A stretch of DNA of 33,077 bases from an uncultured Candidatus Saccharibacteria bacterium (GCA_948663575.1 CAPNAV010000011.1:1-33077), one strand, 5' to 3'; shown: positions 14,960 to 23,511, counted from the first letter of the stretch. Numbers and translations: made by a program. Notes: a model not told the origin generated them from the letters alone.

Positions 14960-15894
14960 TAGAGTAACTCCGTTAACTTTTCTTTAACCTCGTCCAAAGC
15001 TTTGCTGCCGAAGCCCTTAAGATCTTTAAGATCGACCTCTGAGAGCGCGACTAGATCGCGGACGGTTTTGATATCATTATTGATGAGTGCGTTAGCAGTG
15101 CGAGCGGAAAGCCCGAGCTCTTCGATAGGGAGAGCTAGTCCAGAATCATCAACTTCTGGTTCGACGCCAGGAGCTGGGGCAGATTCAACGACAGTGCCAC
15201 CAGCAAGAGCTGTATATTGGTTGACGAGGATTGCAGCCGCTTCCTCAAATGCTTCCTGTGGGGTAATTGTACCATCAGTATCGACTGTGAGTGTCAACTG
15301 CTGATAGTTCATATCCTGACCAACACGGGTGTTTTCGACCTTGAAGCGAACTCTGAGAACTGGCGTAAATACTGCGTCGAGGGCGATCATGTCGCTATGA
15401 ATGCGATCATTGCTAGAGCGATCGATCGAGAGGTAGCCACGGCCAGTTTCGACGATTAAACGCATTTTGAGCGAAGCGTTTTTATCGTCAAGATGGCAGA
15501 TGATTTGATCTGGGTTTCCAACTTCGATGTCGGCTGGGAATTTGATGTCACCAGCAGTTACTTTACCATCGGTGATGTCACTAGCTTTGACCTCGAAACT
15601 TACCTCTACTGGTTCGTCAGAGTGTGATTTAAGACGAATGTTTTTGAGGTTAAGCATGATGTCGACCACATCTTCGCGAACTCCTGGAACTGCAGTGTAT
15701 TCATGACTTGCGCCATCAATACTGAAGGAAGTGATTGCCGCACCCTTGACACTGGAAAGTAATACTCGGCGGAGCGAGTTGCCTAGAGTGTTCCCGTAGC
15801 CGTAGAAAAGCGGGCGAATCACAAACTCAGCGCTGTTGTCGCTTAGCTGATTGACTTCAGCCAAGTTGGCTTCGTGAATAACTTTAGTAGTCAT
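14959..15894 (-). CDS. rpoA: RNA polymerase alpha subunit
   Basis: 311 residues, full length. The N-terminal assembly domain (about 1-230) contains EFVIRPLFYGYGNTLGNSLRRVLLSS and the beta/beta-prime binding regions. A linker with Pro/Ala/Glu (about 233-250) leads to the C-terminal domain with its helix-hairpin-helix repeat (ELGLSARTANALINNDIKTV, then LKDLKGFGSKALDEVKEKL). This domain binds UP elements and activators, so both functions look intact. It follows rpsD after 12 bases, with a GGAGAAT ribosome-binding site in the gap. Confidence 0.98.
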   Translation of the reverse strand: MTTKVIHEANLAEVNQLSDNSAEFVIRPLFYGYGNTLGNSLRRVLLSSVKGAAITSFSIDGASHEYTAVPGVREDVVDIMLNLKNIRLKSHSDEPVEVSFEVKASDITDGKVTAGDIKFPADIEVGNPDQIICHLDDKNASLKMRLIVETGRGYLSIDRSSNDRIHSDMIALDAVFTPVLRVRFKVENTRVGQDMNYQQLTLTVDTDGTITPQEAFEEAAAILVNQYTALAGGTVVESAPAPGVEPEVDDSGLALPIEELGLSARTANALINNDIKTVRDLVALSEVDLKDLKGFGSKALDEVKEKLTELL

Positions 15895-15906
15895 TAATTA
15901 TTCTCC

Positions 15907-16524
15907 TTAGCGTGAGTAGTACTCAACGATTAACTGTTCGTTAATGCCGGCTTCAGCTTCTTCTCGCTTTGGTAAGCCGGAAATTTCAATCTTCATTTTC
16001 TTTGGATCGGATTTGAGCCAACTTAGCGGAGTGACAGCTGCACTACTAACAATATTGTCAAGATTCTTGAAATACTCAGATTTTTGTGACTTTGGGCGAA
16101 CCTCAAGGACATCACCTGGGTTGAGACGAATCGATGGAATATCGATGCGGCGACCGTTTAGCATAAAATGTCCATGAGAGACAAGCTGTCTGGCCTGGCG
16201 TCTAGTCGTAGCGAAGCCAGCGCGGTAAACAGCGTTGTCGGCGCGACGTTCGAGGAATTGCAAAAGATTTTCACCTGCAAGACCATCAACGCGCGCAGCC
16301 TCTTTCATAAGTTTGGCGAATTGTTTTTCAAGCAAGCCATAGAGCCTGCGGACTTTTTGCTTCTCTCTCAACTGGGTAAGATAGAGGCTGCCACCACGAA
16401 CGCGCATGTCTGCATGCTCGCCAGGAATGCCAGTTTTCTTAGCCATAACCTTATGAGCTTTTGGTGCAAGTGCACATCCTTCGCGACGGCTCTGTTTTAC
16501 GATTGGAGAAATATCTCGTGCCAT
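15907..16524 (-). CDS. rpsD: 30S ribosomal protein S4 (uS4), Cys-free type
   Basis: 205 residues, normal length. The N-terminus (MARDISPIVKQSRREG) lacks the four-Cys zinc site of C+ S4 forms. The S4 RNA-binding domain is at about residues 95-160 (LERRADNAVYRAGFATTRRQARQLVSHGHFMLNG). The C-terminus INEQLIVEYYSR is canonical. S4 nucleates 30S assembly and, in many bacteria, represses the alpha operon. Its ATG overlaps the rpsK stop by one base. Confidence 0.98.
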   Translation of the reverse strand: MARDISPIVKQSRREGCALAPKAHKVMAKKTGIPGEHADMRVRGGSLYLTQLREKQKVRRLYGLLEKQFAKLMKEAARVDGLAGENLLQFLERRADNAVYRAGFATTRRQARQLVSHGHFMLNGRRIDIPSIRLNPGDVLEVRPKSQKSEYFKNLDNIVSSAAVTPLSWLKSDPKKMKIEISGLPKREEAEAGINEQLIVEYYSR

Positions 16525-16949
16525 TATGGTTTCCTTTCTCCCTTAGGACGCACGCCACCGTGTGCGATAGGGGTTACGTCGGTAATACTATCGATTTTAA
16601 TACCGACACTAGATACGGCACGGATTGCACTGTCGCGACCGAGGCCAATGCCGTTAACATAGACGTCGACGCTGTTCAAGCCGTGTTCGCGCTTAGCAAT
16701 TTCGAGAGCCTTCTCTGCAGCTACTTGTGCTGCATAAGCAGTGCCTTTTTTGCTACCGCGGAAACCATTGGCGCCAGCAGAACTAGCTGAAAGAGCTCCG
16801 CCGCTTTTGTCGGTAATAGTTACGATTGTATTGTTAAAGGTAGCCTGAATATGTACCTGTCCAGAGGTAACAACGCGCCTACCTTTTTTTGCTTTGGTTT
16901 TAGCCTTAGTCTCAACAACTTCGGCAGTACCTTTTACTTCTTCTGTCAT
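16524..16949 (-). CDS. rpsK: 30S ribosomal protein S11 (uS11) with Lys-rich N-terminal extension
   Basis: 141 residues. The core from about residue 29 (SGQVHIQATFNNTIVTITD) to the C-terminal TDVTPIAHGGVRPKGERKP is canonical; it contacts the mRNA platform. The first 27 residues are a Glu/Lys/Thr/Ala-rich extension (KAKTKAKKGRR) longer than in typical S11. It lies between rpsM and rpsD in the usual order, and its stop overlaps the rpsD start. Confidence 0.97.
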   Translation of the reverse strand: MTEEVKGTAEVVETKAKTKAKKGRRVVTSGQVHIQATFNNTIVTITDKSGGALSASSAGANGFRGSKKGTAYAAQVAAEKALEIAKREHGLNSVDVYVNGIGLGRDSAIRAVSSVGIKIDSITDVTPIAHGGVRPKGERKP

Positions 16950-16969
16950 TATATTTAAACTCCTATTTC

Positions 16970-17356
16970 CTAAGTCTTGCTCGCTGCTTTTGGCTGAGCA
17001 CCGCCAACGGCAATAGCTTTACCCTTACGAGTACGTGCATTCGTGCGAGTGCGCTGACCGTTAACAGGGAGACCGGCCTTATGGCGGACGCCCTTGTAGG
17101 AGTTAATGTCTTTAAGACGTTTAATATTATTGGTCACGAGGCGTTTCAAATCGCCCTCGACAGTTTGATTACTGGCGATAAGGTCATTGATTTTCTGAAT
17201 TTCAGCCTCGGTGAGATCTTTCACCCGAGTGGTAGGCTCTACTTTAGCCTCCGCAAGGATGGCTTTACTGGTTGTACGGCCAATCCCATAGATGTAAGTG
17301 AGAGCAATCCAGACTTGCTTCTCGCTTGGGATGGTCACACTAGCAATTCTTGCCAT
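16970..17356 (-). CDS. rpsM: 30S ribosomal protein S13 (uS13)
   Basis: 128 residues. Diagnostic stretches are [19 protein letters not shown] at the N-terminus, [19 protein letters not shown] and the C-terminal TRKGKA. S13 contacts tRNA and the 50S at bridge B1. The start is ATG at 17356, two bases after the rpmJ stop, and its ribosome-binding region lies in rpmJ. The C-terminal tail [14 protein letters not shown] is slightly extended. Confidence 0.98.
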   Translation of the reverse strand: MARIASVTIPSEKQVWIALTYIYGIGRTTSKAILAEAKVEPTTRVKDLTEAEIQKINDLIASNQTVEGDLKRLVTNNIKRLKDINSYKGVRHKAGLPVNGQRTRTNARTRKGKAIAVGGAQPKAASKT

Positions 17357-17358
17357 GC

Positions 17359-17475
17359 TTAACCCTGCCTTTGCTTATTCTTAGGTTTTTTCTTATTGAT
17401 AACACGAAGTACACCTTTACGGCGTACAATTATGTCATCGGGGGAGATTTTTTTAACACTTGCACGTACTTTCAC
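17359..17475 (-). CDS. rpmJ: 50S ribosomal protein L36 (bL36), zinc-free
   Basis: A 38-residue protein read directly from the sequence with a GTG start at 17475 and TAA at 17359-17361. It begins [11 protein letters not shown] and ends PKNKQRQG, a clear L36. The zinc ligands of the classical form (C11, C14, C27 and His near 32) are replaced by S11, D14, N27 and K32/N33, so this is a C-minus L36 that cannot bind zinc in the usual way. AAAGGA upstream (about 10 bases) is the ribosome-binding site. It sits between infA and rpsM as in most bacteria. The 88-base gap to infA holds no other gene. Confidence 0.95.
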   Translation of the reverse strand: MKVRASVKKISPDDIIVRRKGVLRVINKKKPKNKQRQG

Positions 17476-17563
17476 AGTGTCAAAATCCTTTCCGTTAATG
17501 CTGTAAAATGAAGTTTTTAACTAGTTGGTAGCTAAATTCTAAAAAATACAGCGCCTTAATATT

Positions 17564-17785
17564 TTACTGCAAACGGAAGCTGATTCTGCCCTTTGTAAGA
17601 TCGTAAGGGGTCAACTCAACTTCGACCCGGTCTCCCGGCACTAAACGAATGTAGTTTTTGCGCATACGTCCGCTCATGTGTGCAATGATATTATGACCAT
17701 TCTCAAGCTCCACCCGAAATTGGGTGTTTGGCAACGCCTCAACAACTTTGCCCGTGAGTTTTATCACTTCTTTTTGACTAGCCAT
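17564..17785 (-). CDS. infA: Translation initiation factor IF-1
   Basis: 73 residues, the usual length, a single S1/OB-fold domain. The family sequence is clear ([19 protein letters not shown], then [20 protein letters not shown] and [18 protein letters not shown]). IF-1 occupies the ribosomal A site during initiation. It opens an operon, infA-rpmJ-rpsM-rpsK-rpsD-rpoA-rplQ-rplM-rpsI, with its own promoter in the gap after the sortase gene. The leader is only about 7 bases by prediction, so most of the AGAAGG ribosome-binding site would lie upstream of the transcript start. Confidence 0.98.
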   Translation of the reverse strand: MASQKEVIKLTGKVVEALPNTQFRVELENGHNIIAHMSGRMRKNYIRLVPGDRVEVELTPYDLTKGRISFRLQ

Positions 17786-17798
17786 AAATTACCTTCTG

Positions 17799-17827
17799 AT
17801 TTTATCATAGTTAGTATAGTATGTAAA
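17799..17827 (-). promoter_or_regulatory. Promoter of the infA operon
   Basis: Minus strand: -35 TTTACA (17822-17827), 17-base spacer, -10 TAAAAT (17799-17804) with a TG extension. The ATG of infA is 13 bases further on. It restarts transcription after the sortase gene for the nine-gene block ending at rpsI. Confidence 0.8.
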
Positions 17828-17839
17828 CAGTTTTTTCAC

Positions 17840-18844
17840 CTATTCTTGTAGAACGGCACGAACAAACAAGCGTTGGGAGTATGTGTTCTGCGTTTGTAGC
17901 CAGTCCCCCGTGCATGTGATAAGGGTGAGGGATGATTTACCTGGTTCAGGTGATGCGAATGCAGTAGGCATGTACTCATTAGCTTCGTTGCCGATACTCT
18001 TATAAACAATGTCTACAACATTATAAATGTATTTAGTTGTTTCGTCGCCCATTTCAATAATGATTTGATCGCCGATATTAATGCGAGGAAGGTAGCGGAA
18101 TATGCCAATACCTAAGTCTCCACCATGCGCGTTAATAATTGATGTGCCGGCCTGCCCTGGCAGTGCAGATCCGGTATACCAACCAACGTCATAAACATTT
18201 ATGGGCGTACCCATTTCGCCATTAGCTTTAATTCCGACCTCGACGACCCGAGCGTTATAGATGCCAACGCTGCGAATAGTAAGATAGCGAGGTTTATCAG
18301 CGGCAACATGATATTCAGCTATTTGAGTTTCGGATGGTTCAGTGGTATCTACGTCATCGTCGCCCTCGTAAACGCCGTCACTGGTTTCTACGACATCGCG
18401 TTCACTGCCTTCCATAGCTAAGAGGTAGTTATGCTCCCAGATGGCTACGCGTCCGAAGAAAATCGCAAAAATGAGAATGATAGCTATAGCTACAATTTGG
18501 GCGGGTTTGAGGTGGATTTTGCGAATAGTCGGTAGCTTCATTTTGAATTTTGATGTAGTCCTCTTTTGATTAGTTTTTGAGTTGGCAGCCGCTTTGGTTT
18601 TTTTAGGAATGGTCTTCTCGGTTTTTGCAGTAGAGGTTTTTGGTGGTGTGGTTTTTTTAATCTTAGTATCATCGGCGATAACTTCCGCTTCGCGTATAAT
18701 ACGAGCCGGAACGCGAGATTTAGGTTTGACGAGAGCACGACTAGCTTTTGAGGCTGATTTTTCAGTATCTTTATCTTCCACCAATATGCGCTTGGTTGGT
18801 TTACTTGAATCTTTATTTGATTTCGTTGTTTTTTCGTTGCCCAT
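17840..18844 (-). CDS. Class E-like sortase encoded in the spc operon
   Basis: A 334-residue protein. Residues 1-110 are a long cytoplasmic, Lys/Thr/Ser-rich and probably disordered region. One transmembrane helix follows (about 112-132), then a linker with Asp/Glu (about 140-165) and the sortase barrel. Catalytic residues are visible: H240 in INAHGGD, C311 in TLITCTG, and R325 or R329 near QRLFVRAV. The mid-domain motif (VGIYNARVVEVGI) resembles class E enzymes of Actinobacteria. It follows secY by 18 bases and precedes infA, the place where adk and map commonly lie. Being co-transcribed with the translocon fits a surface-anchoring enzyme that acts on exported proteins. The start at ATG 18844 follows TAGGTAAAAGCG, a weak ribosome-binding site. 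Confidence 0.88.
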   Translation of the reverse strand: MGNEKTTKSNKDSSKPTKRILVEDKDTEKSASKASRALVKPKSRVPARIIREAEVIADDTKIKKTTPPKTSTAKTEKTIPKKTKAAANSKTNQKRTTSKFKMKLPTIRKIHLKPAQIVAIAIILIFAIFFGRVAIWEHNYLLAMEGSERDVVETSDGVYEGDDDVDTTEPSETQIAEYHVAADKPRYLTIRSVGIYNARVVEVGIKANGEMGTPINVYDVGWYTGSALPGQAGTSIINAHGGDLGIGIFRYLPRINIGDQIIIEMGDETTKYIYNVVDIVYKSIGNEANEYMPTAFASPEPGKSSLTLITCTGDWLQTQNTYSQRLFVRAVLQE

Positions 18845-18862
18845 CGCTTTTACCTAGATTAA

Positions 18863-20281
18863 TTATTTATATTCGTCATAAGTGACCATCAAGGCTCGTG
18901 AATTGAGCTGACGGAGGTTTTCCAGTGCGACTGTAACTATAATCAGAAGTCCGGTACCAGAGATCGATAAACCAAGCGGTGCTCCAGCAAGAATGATAAA
19001 GATATAGTCGGTAACAAATGGTAGCATTGCGACGATACCAAGAGCAAGTGCACCGAAGAGGTTAAGGCGATTAATGGTTTTGCCAAGGTATTCTGCGGTC
19101 TGGTTGCCGGGGCGAACACCTTCGATGAAGCCACCCTGTTTTTGGAGATTATCAGCGATCTCTTTCGTATTGAAGATGATACTTGTATAAAAGTATGTAA
19201 AAAGTACAACTAAGATAAAATACAAAGATGGATAGAAGAACCATTGTGCGGTGATACCGGTAGGGTAGAGTGCGGAGAAGTTCTGGGCTGATGGTGCGGT
19301 AAAAAGAGTAGTCAGCGTGGCGCCAAAACTGTTGCCATTATCAATGGTCTGGATGAGTTGGCCAAGCAAGGCTGGCAGAGATAGGAAAGCGGTTGCGAAG
19401 ATGACGGGAACGACACCTGCTGCAATGAGTTTGAGAGGAAGGATAGACTTAATGCCACCATAAGTACTGTTGCCATGGACGCGTTTGGCGTAGTTAATAG
19501 TGATAATACGTTGAGCTTCGTTGAGCTTGACTAGGAAATAAATAGCAACGAGAAGAGCAATAGTAAAGCCGACTAGAATCCAGAATACGACTGGATTGAC
19601 GGGGAGATTAAACCAACCGAATAGCGATAGGATGCCGTTTGATGTGTCGAACAGAGTGGTGCCAAGTTGAGTGAGTGTAGTCGGGAGCTGTGAAATAATA
19701 CTAGTGAGAATAATCATGGAGATACCGTTGCCGATTCCCTGTTCGGTAATAAGCTCGCCAAACCACATTAAAATCATAGAACCAGCTACCATAGCAGTGA
19801 TGGATAGTGCCCAGTCGGCGGTAGTAGGGGTGTAAGCGAGGGCAGTATTAGAGGAGATAACGGACTGGTATAAAATGAAGATATAGGCGATGGACTGAAC
19901 GATAGCGAGTGGTACGGCTAGAACACGAGTCCATTGACTGATTTTGCGGCGACCAACTTCGCCATCGTTGGATAGTTCTTCTAGGCTAGTGATAGCTTTA
20001 GTGACAAGCTGAACGACGATTGATGCGGTAATATATGGCGAGATACCGACTAGTAGAATAGAAAAAGTAGTGAGACCTCCTCCAGAGATTAAGTTGAGAA
20101 AACCACCAAAGTCAGAACTATTGATGAGGTTTTGAATGGCAGTTTGGAAAGTGGTTGGTTCACCAAGAGGGACTGGTATATGAGCGAGGAAACGATAAAC
20201 TATAAGAAGGCCACAGATAATCATGATGCGCTTCAGCATGTCTTTGTTCTTCAACGATTTGAAAATGTTTTTGAAATTCAT
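18863..20281 (-). CDS. secY: Preprotein translocase subunit SecY
   Basis: A 472-residue polytopic protein with ten transmembrane helices. Recognised by MLKRIMIICGLLIVYRFLAHIPVP, the plug-region GLTTFSILLVGISPYITASIV, the loop GIGNGISMIILTSI, and the cytoplasmic C-terminal motifs IEGVRPGNQTAEYL and LRQLNSRALMVTYDEYK. It forms the channel with SecE and SecG. It lies after rplO, as in the usual spc operon, but 148 bases away, with a hairpin between. The sortase gene follows. A short site GAGTAGGAAT precedes the ATG. Confidence 0.98.
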   Translation of the reverse strand: MNFKNIFKSLKNKDMLKRIMIICGLLIVYRFLAHIPVPLGEPTTFQTAIQNLINSSDFGGFLNLISGGGLTTFSILLVGISPYITASIVVQLVTKAITSLEELSNDGEVGRRKISQWTRVLAVPLAIVQSIAYIFILYQSVISSNTALAYTPTTADWALSITAMVAGSMILMWFGELITEQGIGNGISMIILTSIISQLPTTLTQLGTTLFDTSNGILSLFGWFNLPVNPVVFWILVGFTIALLVAIYFLVKLNEAQRIITINYAKRVHGNSTYGGIKSILPLKLIAAGVVPVIFATAFLSLPALLGQLIQTIDNGNSFGATLTTLFTAPSAQNFSALYPTGITAQWFFYPSLYFILVVLFTYFYTSIIFNTKEIADNLQKQGGFIEGVRPGNQTAEYLGKTINRLNLFGALALGIVAMLPFVTDYIFIILAGAPLGLSISGTGLLIIVTVALENLRQLNSRALMVTYDEYK

Positions 20282-20380
20282 ATTCCTACTCTTACTCTAT
20301 TAGCTTTTGAACTTGGTAATATTGAAGATTTCAATTTAGAATACCAGCCATTAAACAATTTACTAGTTTATTTTACCACA

Positions 20381-20407
20381 AAAATAGCCCTTTGGAAGGG
20401 CTATTTT
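20381..20407 (-). terminator. Hairpin between rplO and secY
   Basis: AAAATAGCCC (20381-20390) pairs with GGGCTATTTT (20398-20407), a perfect ten-base stem. On the minus strand the stem ends in T residues and is followed by TGTGG. It could be a terminator or attenuator that lowers transcription of secY and the sortase gene relative to the ribosomal genes, or an mRNA-processing site. A possible extended -10 for secY, TGGTATTCT, lies just past it (near 20340). Confidence 0.6.
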
Positions 20408-20428
20408 GGCTTTATAAAGATATTCTCA

Positions 20429-20893
20429 CTACTCGGCTTTAGCGGCAATGCGTTGTGGAATAGCAACTTTCTTGAAATCGCCACCAGCGTTTTTGATTGC
20501 TGCGATAGCTGTTTTACTAGCGAATTGAGTCTCAAGATTAATTTTAGCTGTTAAATCTCCGCGAGTGATCACTTTTACGCTAGCGTATGGATTCTTGATA
20601 AGTCCTTTATCGGCGAGAGTGAAGTTATCGACTTTTCCGCTAAGATCGTTAAGGCGATCCGTGTAGACGACTTGCGCTTTAGCATGCAAGCTTTTGAAAC
20701 CTTTAAGTTTTGGAATAGCTTGCATGATGGCGCGTTGACCGCCCATAAAACCGGCAGGCATTTTGCGATGACCGGTACGGGCTTTTTGACCTTTAGTACC
20801 GCGGCCAGCTGTTTTACCTTTGCCAGCCGAAATACCACGGCCAGCACGAGTTGGGCGAGTATTCTTATTAACTTGTAGTTCGTTGTATTTCAT
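20429..20893 (-). CDS. rplO: 50S ribosomal protein L15 (uL15)
   Basis: 154 residues. The Gly/Arg-rich N-terminus is diagnostic (RAGRGISAGKGKTAGRGTKGQ), with MPAGFMGGQRAIMQAIPKLKG and the C-terminal domain LTAKINLETQFASKTAIAAI. Its ATG overlaps the rpsE stop by one base. There is no room for rpmD (L30), which normally lies here. The stop is followed by the hairpin at 20381-20407. Confidence 0.98.
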   Translation of the reverse strand: MKYNELQVNKNTRPTRAGRGISAGKGKTAGRGTKGQKARTGHRKMPAGFMGGQRAIMQAIPKLKGFKSLHAKAQVVYTDRLNDLSGKVDNFTLADKGLIKNPYASVKVITRGDLTAKINLETQFASKTAIAAIKNAGGDFKKVAIPQRIAAKAE

Positions 20894-21594
20894 TACTTGC
20901 TCTCCTTTTTGGTGGTAGCAGGTTTCTTGGCAGAGGCTTTCTTAGTAGTAGTTTTCTTCTCGGCTTTAGCCTCAGCCTTTTTACCATCGTTGCCAACCCA
21001 CTGATCGCGTGGAATCTGTTCGCGGAGACCATCGATCACTGCGTAGGCGATATTAACCTTATTAGTACTACCAAGACTCTTAGAGATCAGATTTTTAATG
21101 CCAGTAAGACCAATGATACTACGCACTACGCCGCCAGCGATAATACCAGTACCAGGGGCAGCTGGTTTCATTAAGATATCGGCACCGGTTGAGCGAGTTT
21201 CGACTTCGTGGCAGATAGTTTCACCATCCATGTTGAACTCAATCATATTTTTCTTGGCTTTAGTGGTGGCTTTTTGTACGGCGCTAGTGACATCTCCGCC
21301 CTTGGCAATACCGATGCCAACCTTGTTTTTATGGTTACCCATAACTACGAGTGCCTTGAAGCGCATACGGCGACCGCCTTTTACAGTGCGAGAAACACGG
21401 TCAATGTTAATAGTGACGGTGTCAAACTCTTTTGGCGTTGCGTCTTGATTGCGGTTGCGATCGCGGCGTCCACCACGGCGTCCCATAGGTTTGCCGTTAA
21501 TGTCTTTCTGGACTTTACCAGCGGCGACATTGTCGTTCATTTTGAGCGTGCCGGCTTTGTTGATAACTTGTGCAGTTTTGTCAGCGTCTGCCAT
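20893..21594 (-). CDS. rpsE: 30S ribosomal protein S5 (uS5) with terminal extensions
   Basis: 233 residues, longer than the usual 165. The core (about 50-205) has VTINIDRVSRTVKGGRRMRFKALVV (quoted from the dsRBD-like start), GIAKGGDVTSAVQKA and the C-terminal VVRSIIGLTGIKNLISKSLGS. The N-terminal 45 residues (with GRRGGRRDRNRNQ) and the last 28 (Lys/Ala/Thr-rich) are extensions. S5 supports decoding accuracy. It overlaps rplR upstream and rplO downstream by one base each. Confidence 0.97.
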   Translation of the reverse strand: MADADKTAQVINKAGTLKMNDNVAAGKVQKDINGKPMGRRGGRRDRNRNQDATPKEFDTVTINIDRVSRTVKGGRRMRFKALVVMGNHKNKVGIGIAKGGDVTSAVQKATTKAKKNMIEFNMDGETICHEVETRSTGADILMKPAAPGTGIIAGGVVRSIIGLTGIKNLISKSLGSTNKVNIAYAVIDGLREQIPRDQWVGNDGKKAEAKAEKKTTTKKASAKKPATTKKESK

Positions 21595-21923
21595 TAGAAC
21601 TCCAATCCTTCCTTGCGAGCAGCATCTGCAAGAGCAGACATGCGGCCAGCATATAATTTTGCACCACGGTCAAAGACGACGGTTTTGATCTTAGCTTTTT
21701 TAGCTTTCTCTGCAATTTCTTTGCCAATTACGGCGGCGAGCTCGGTCTTACTGCCGTTTAGCTTTTTTCCTACGGTAGTTGAATAGACCAAAGTCTTACC
21801 TTCGTCGTCGTTGATGATTTGTGCGGTAATATGCGTATTACTGATGTTGACACTGAGGCGAGGACGCTCAGCAGTGCCATGAATTTTGGCGCGAGTGCGT
21901 TTAGCACGAAATAGACTATTCAT
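21594..21923 (-). CDS. rplR: 50S ribosomal protein L18 (uL18)
   Basis: 109 residues. Diagnostic parts are [20 protein letters not shown] and the 5S rRNA-binding end [21 protein letters not shown]18 brings 5S rRNA into the central protuberance together with L5. It has the usual place between rplF and rpsE, with one-base TAATG overlaps on both sides. The N-terminal basic tail is short. Confidence 0.98.
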   Translation of the reverse strand: MNSLFRAKRTRAKIHGTAERPRLSVNISNTHITAQIINDDEGKTLVYSTTVGKKLNGSKTELAAVIGKEIAEKAKKAKIKTVVFDRGAKLYAGRMSALADAARKEGLEF

Positions 21924-22459
21924 TATTTCTTTCCTGCCTTTCCAGCCTTGCGAAGAATAACTTCGTCGACATATTTAATACCTTTACCTTTGTATGGTTC
22001 TGGTTTCTTGAGGGCGCGGATTTCGGCGGCAACTTGACCGACTTGTTGCTTATCAATGCCAGAAACGGTGATAGTCATTTTGTCGGTTTTGAGTTCGATA
22101 CCCTCAGGAGCTTTGTATTTGACTGGGTGTGAGAAGCCTAATGCCATCTCAATCTCTTTTGGTCCGCCACTTAGACGGAAACCAACGCCGTTGATTTCGA
22201 GCTTTTTCTCAAAGCCCTTAGAAACGCCTTGTACGGCATTGTTCAAGAGGGCGCGTTGCAAACCGTGCCAAGCACGAGATTTTGGTTCGTCGTTACTGCG
22301 AGTAACAATAATGTTGTTATCCTTGATAGCGACGGTTACTTTTTCCTGAAGCGGAACTGTGAGTGAACCCTTCGGTCCTGCGACAACGATATCCTTGTCG
22401 CCGACCGTGATTGTCACTCCCGCTGGAATTGCAATGGGTTGTTTTCCGATACGACTCAT
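21923..22459 (-). CDS. rplF: 50S ribosomal protein L6 (uL6)
   Basis: 178 residues, full length with both L6 repeats. Typical: [38 protein letters not shown] and the C-terminal [21 protein letters not shown] (key GKGIKY). L6 sits near the factor-binding site. In most bacteria it follows rpsH directly; here a 2-kb island separates them and rplF starts a new transcript with its own promoter and an AAAGGG ribosome-binding site. Confidence 0.98.
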   Translation of the reverse strand: MSRIGKQPIAIPAGVTITVGDKDIVVAGPKGSLTVPLQEKVTVAIKDNNIIVTRSNDEPKSRAWHGLQRALLNNAVQGVSKGFEKKLEINGVGFRLSGGPKEIEMALGFSHPVKYKAPEGIELKTDKMTITVSGIDKQQVGQVAAEIRALKKPEPYKGKGIKYVDEVILRKAGKAGKK

Positions 22460-22490
22460 ATTTTCCCTTTAATTAATATTGTTCTTGATT

Positions 22491-22519
22491 ATTTTAGCAC
22501 GGATTGAGGTAAAAAGCAA
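22491..22519 (-). promoter_or_regulatory. Promoter of the rplF-rplR-rpsE-rplO block
   Basis: Minus strand: -35 TTGCTT (22514-22519), 17-base spacer, -10 TAAAAT (22491-22496) with a TG extension. The leader is about 25 bases. It explains how the second half of the spc operon is expressed beyond the terminator after rpsH and the island. Confidence 0.82.
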
Positions 22520-22595
22520 GAACGAAAGTTTTAGATGGCTTTTGTAATAGTATTCTTGAAGCAATAGTGATAATACCGTAGGATAGTGAAAGAGT

Positions 22596-22616
22596 GGGCC
22601 AACGCGAGGTTGGCCC
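22596..22616 (-). terminator. Hairpin after the island gene
   Basis: GGGCCAAC (22596-22603) pairs perfectly with GTTGGCCC (22609-22616) over a five-base loop. On the minus strand it lies 18 bases after the stop of the gene at 22635-23375 and is followed by a moderately pyrimidine-rich run (ACTCTTTCACT). It is probably that gene's terminator. Confidence 0.6.
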
Positions 22617-22634
22617 TAGATGTTTGTAGAATTT

Positions 22635-23375
22635 TCAGGATTTGAGCTTGTTAGTGTAGCCGTAGTAGACATAAGCATGCAGCTTATCCTCTCTGTCGGA
22701 GTGGGGGCGGATAATGCGAACAAGGTCTTTGTCGTCAACGTTGTGTTCCATATAGTCGTAATGCTCAATTATGGCGCTATGATATTCGTCAATTTGCTCG
22801 ATGTCGATGATGCCGGCACTGATGAATCGATGCGATTTTGGGGTTATTTTCTCCTTGATTTCGACAGAAAAACCGGTCGCCTTTCTGGTAATGCGAAAGT
22901 AATACATGGGATTGACAGGGCAAGAGCTAATAATGATTGCTTTTGGTCCAGGGTCCAACGTTAAGCTGGCGTGAACAATCTGAGAATTCTGGTTGCTATA
23001 TGCAAGTATAATTTTCTGAGGCGACACGTTAACCGAACGAAGTTTCCAATTTGCAATAGGTTGGGAATCGAAGATAGCTTGAGAGCGAATCATAAAGTCA
23101 AGGTATTCTTCGCTTGGATTGCTAGGGTCTAATTCTGTGACATGAATTGCTTTGATGATGCATTTTAACTCCTGTTGAATGGTGAGCTCGGGAAGATCAC
23201 AAATTCGTTGATAGAGATTGCTTAGTTGGTTCTGAGGTGTATTGTCACTTTCTCTAAGACAAAGTTGCGTATTGCTACCCGCGTCGAAGATATGAGAGAC
23301 GGTATAGCAGCCGTAGCTGTAATTTGTGACTGACACAGACTCGTTTTCCGAATCAATGAAATACGAAATTTGCAT
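22635..23375 (-). CDS. Unknown soluble protein in the spc-operon island
   Basis: A 246-residue protein I cannot place. It has no signal peptide or transmembrane segment. The N-terminus is a beta-rich stretch (MQISYFIDSENESVSVTNYS), the middle contains an acidic helical part (LTIQQELKCIIKAIHVTELD) and the last 120 residues alternate beta-like strands with charged turns (YYFRITRKATGFSVEIKEK, then HYDYMEHNVDD). It has a few scattered Cys. The ATG at 23375 has a strong ribosome-binding site AAGGAGGG and its own extended -10 promoter. It is divergent from the hydrolase-like gene and ends in a hairpin, so it forms a self-contained unit. Its presence inside the ribosomal operon suggests insertion. 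Confidence 0.7.
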   Translation of the reverse strand: MQISYFIDSENESVSVTNYSYGCYTVSHIFDAGSNTQLCLRESDNTPQNQLSNLYQRICDLPELTIQQELKCIIKAIHVTELDPSNPSEEYLDFMIRSQAIFDSQPIANWKLRSVNVSPQKIILAYSNQNSQIVHASLTLDPGPKAIIISSCPVNPMYYFRITRKATGFSVEIKEKITPKSHRFISAGIIDIEQIDEYHSAIIEHYDYMEHNVDDKDLVRIIRPHSDREDKLHAYVYYGYTNKLKS

Positions 23376-23434
23376 AGTAAATCCCTCCTTGAAAATTCTG
23401 AATATGTAAAAGTACAGTTGTGAGTGGCTATCTT

Positions 23435-23443
23435 ATTATATCA
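23435..23443 (-). promoter_or_regulatory. Extended -10 of the unknown island gene
   Basis: Minus strand TGATATAAT (TATAAT at 23435-23440), about 55 bases upstream of the leader's end at ATG 23375. The -35 (GACGGT-like) is weak. The leader carries AAGGAGGG. Confidence 0.7.
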
Positions 23444-23502
23444 TAATAAATAGTCACCGTCGATGCGTGGGGATGAAGTTAAGCGAAACAAAGGCGATGT
23501 TG

Positions 23503-23511
23503 TGATATAAT
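23503..23511 (+). promoter_or_regulatory. Extended -10 of the hydrolase-like island gene
   Basis: Plus strand TGATATAAT (TATAAT at 23506-23511), the same nine bases as the divergent promoter at 23435-23443. The -35 is weak. The leader of about 45 bases ends in GGGAGGTGA before the start. Confidence 0.7.
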
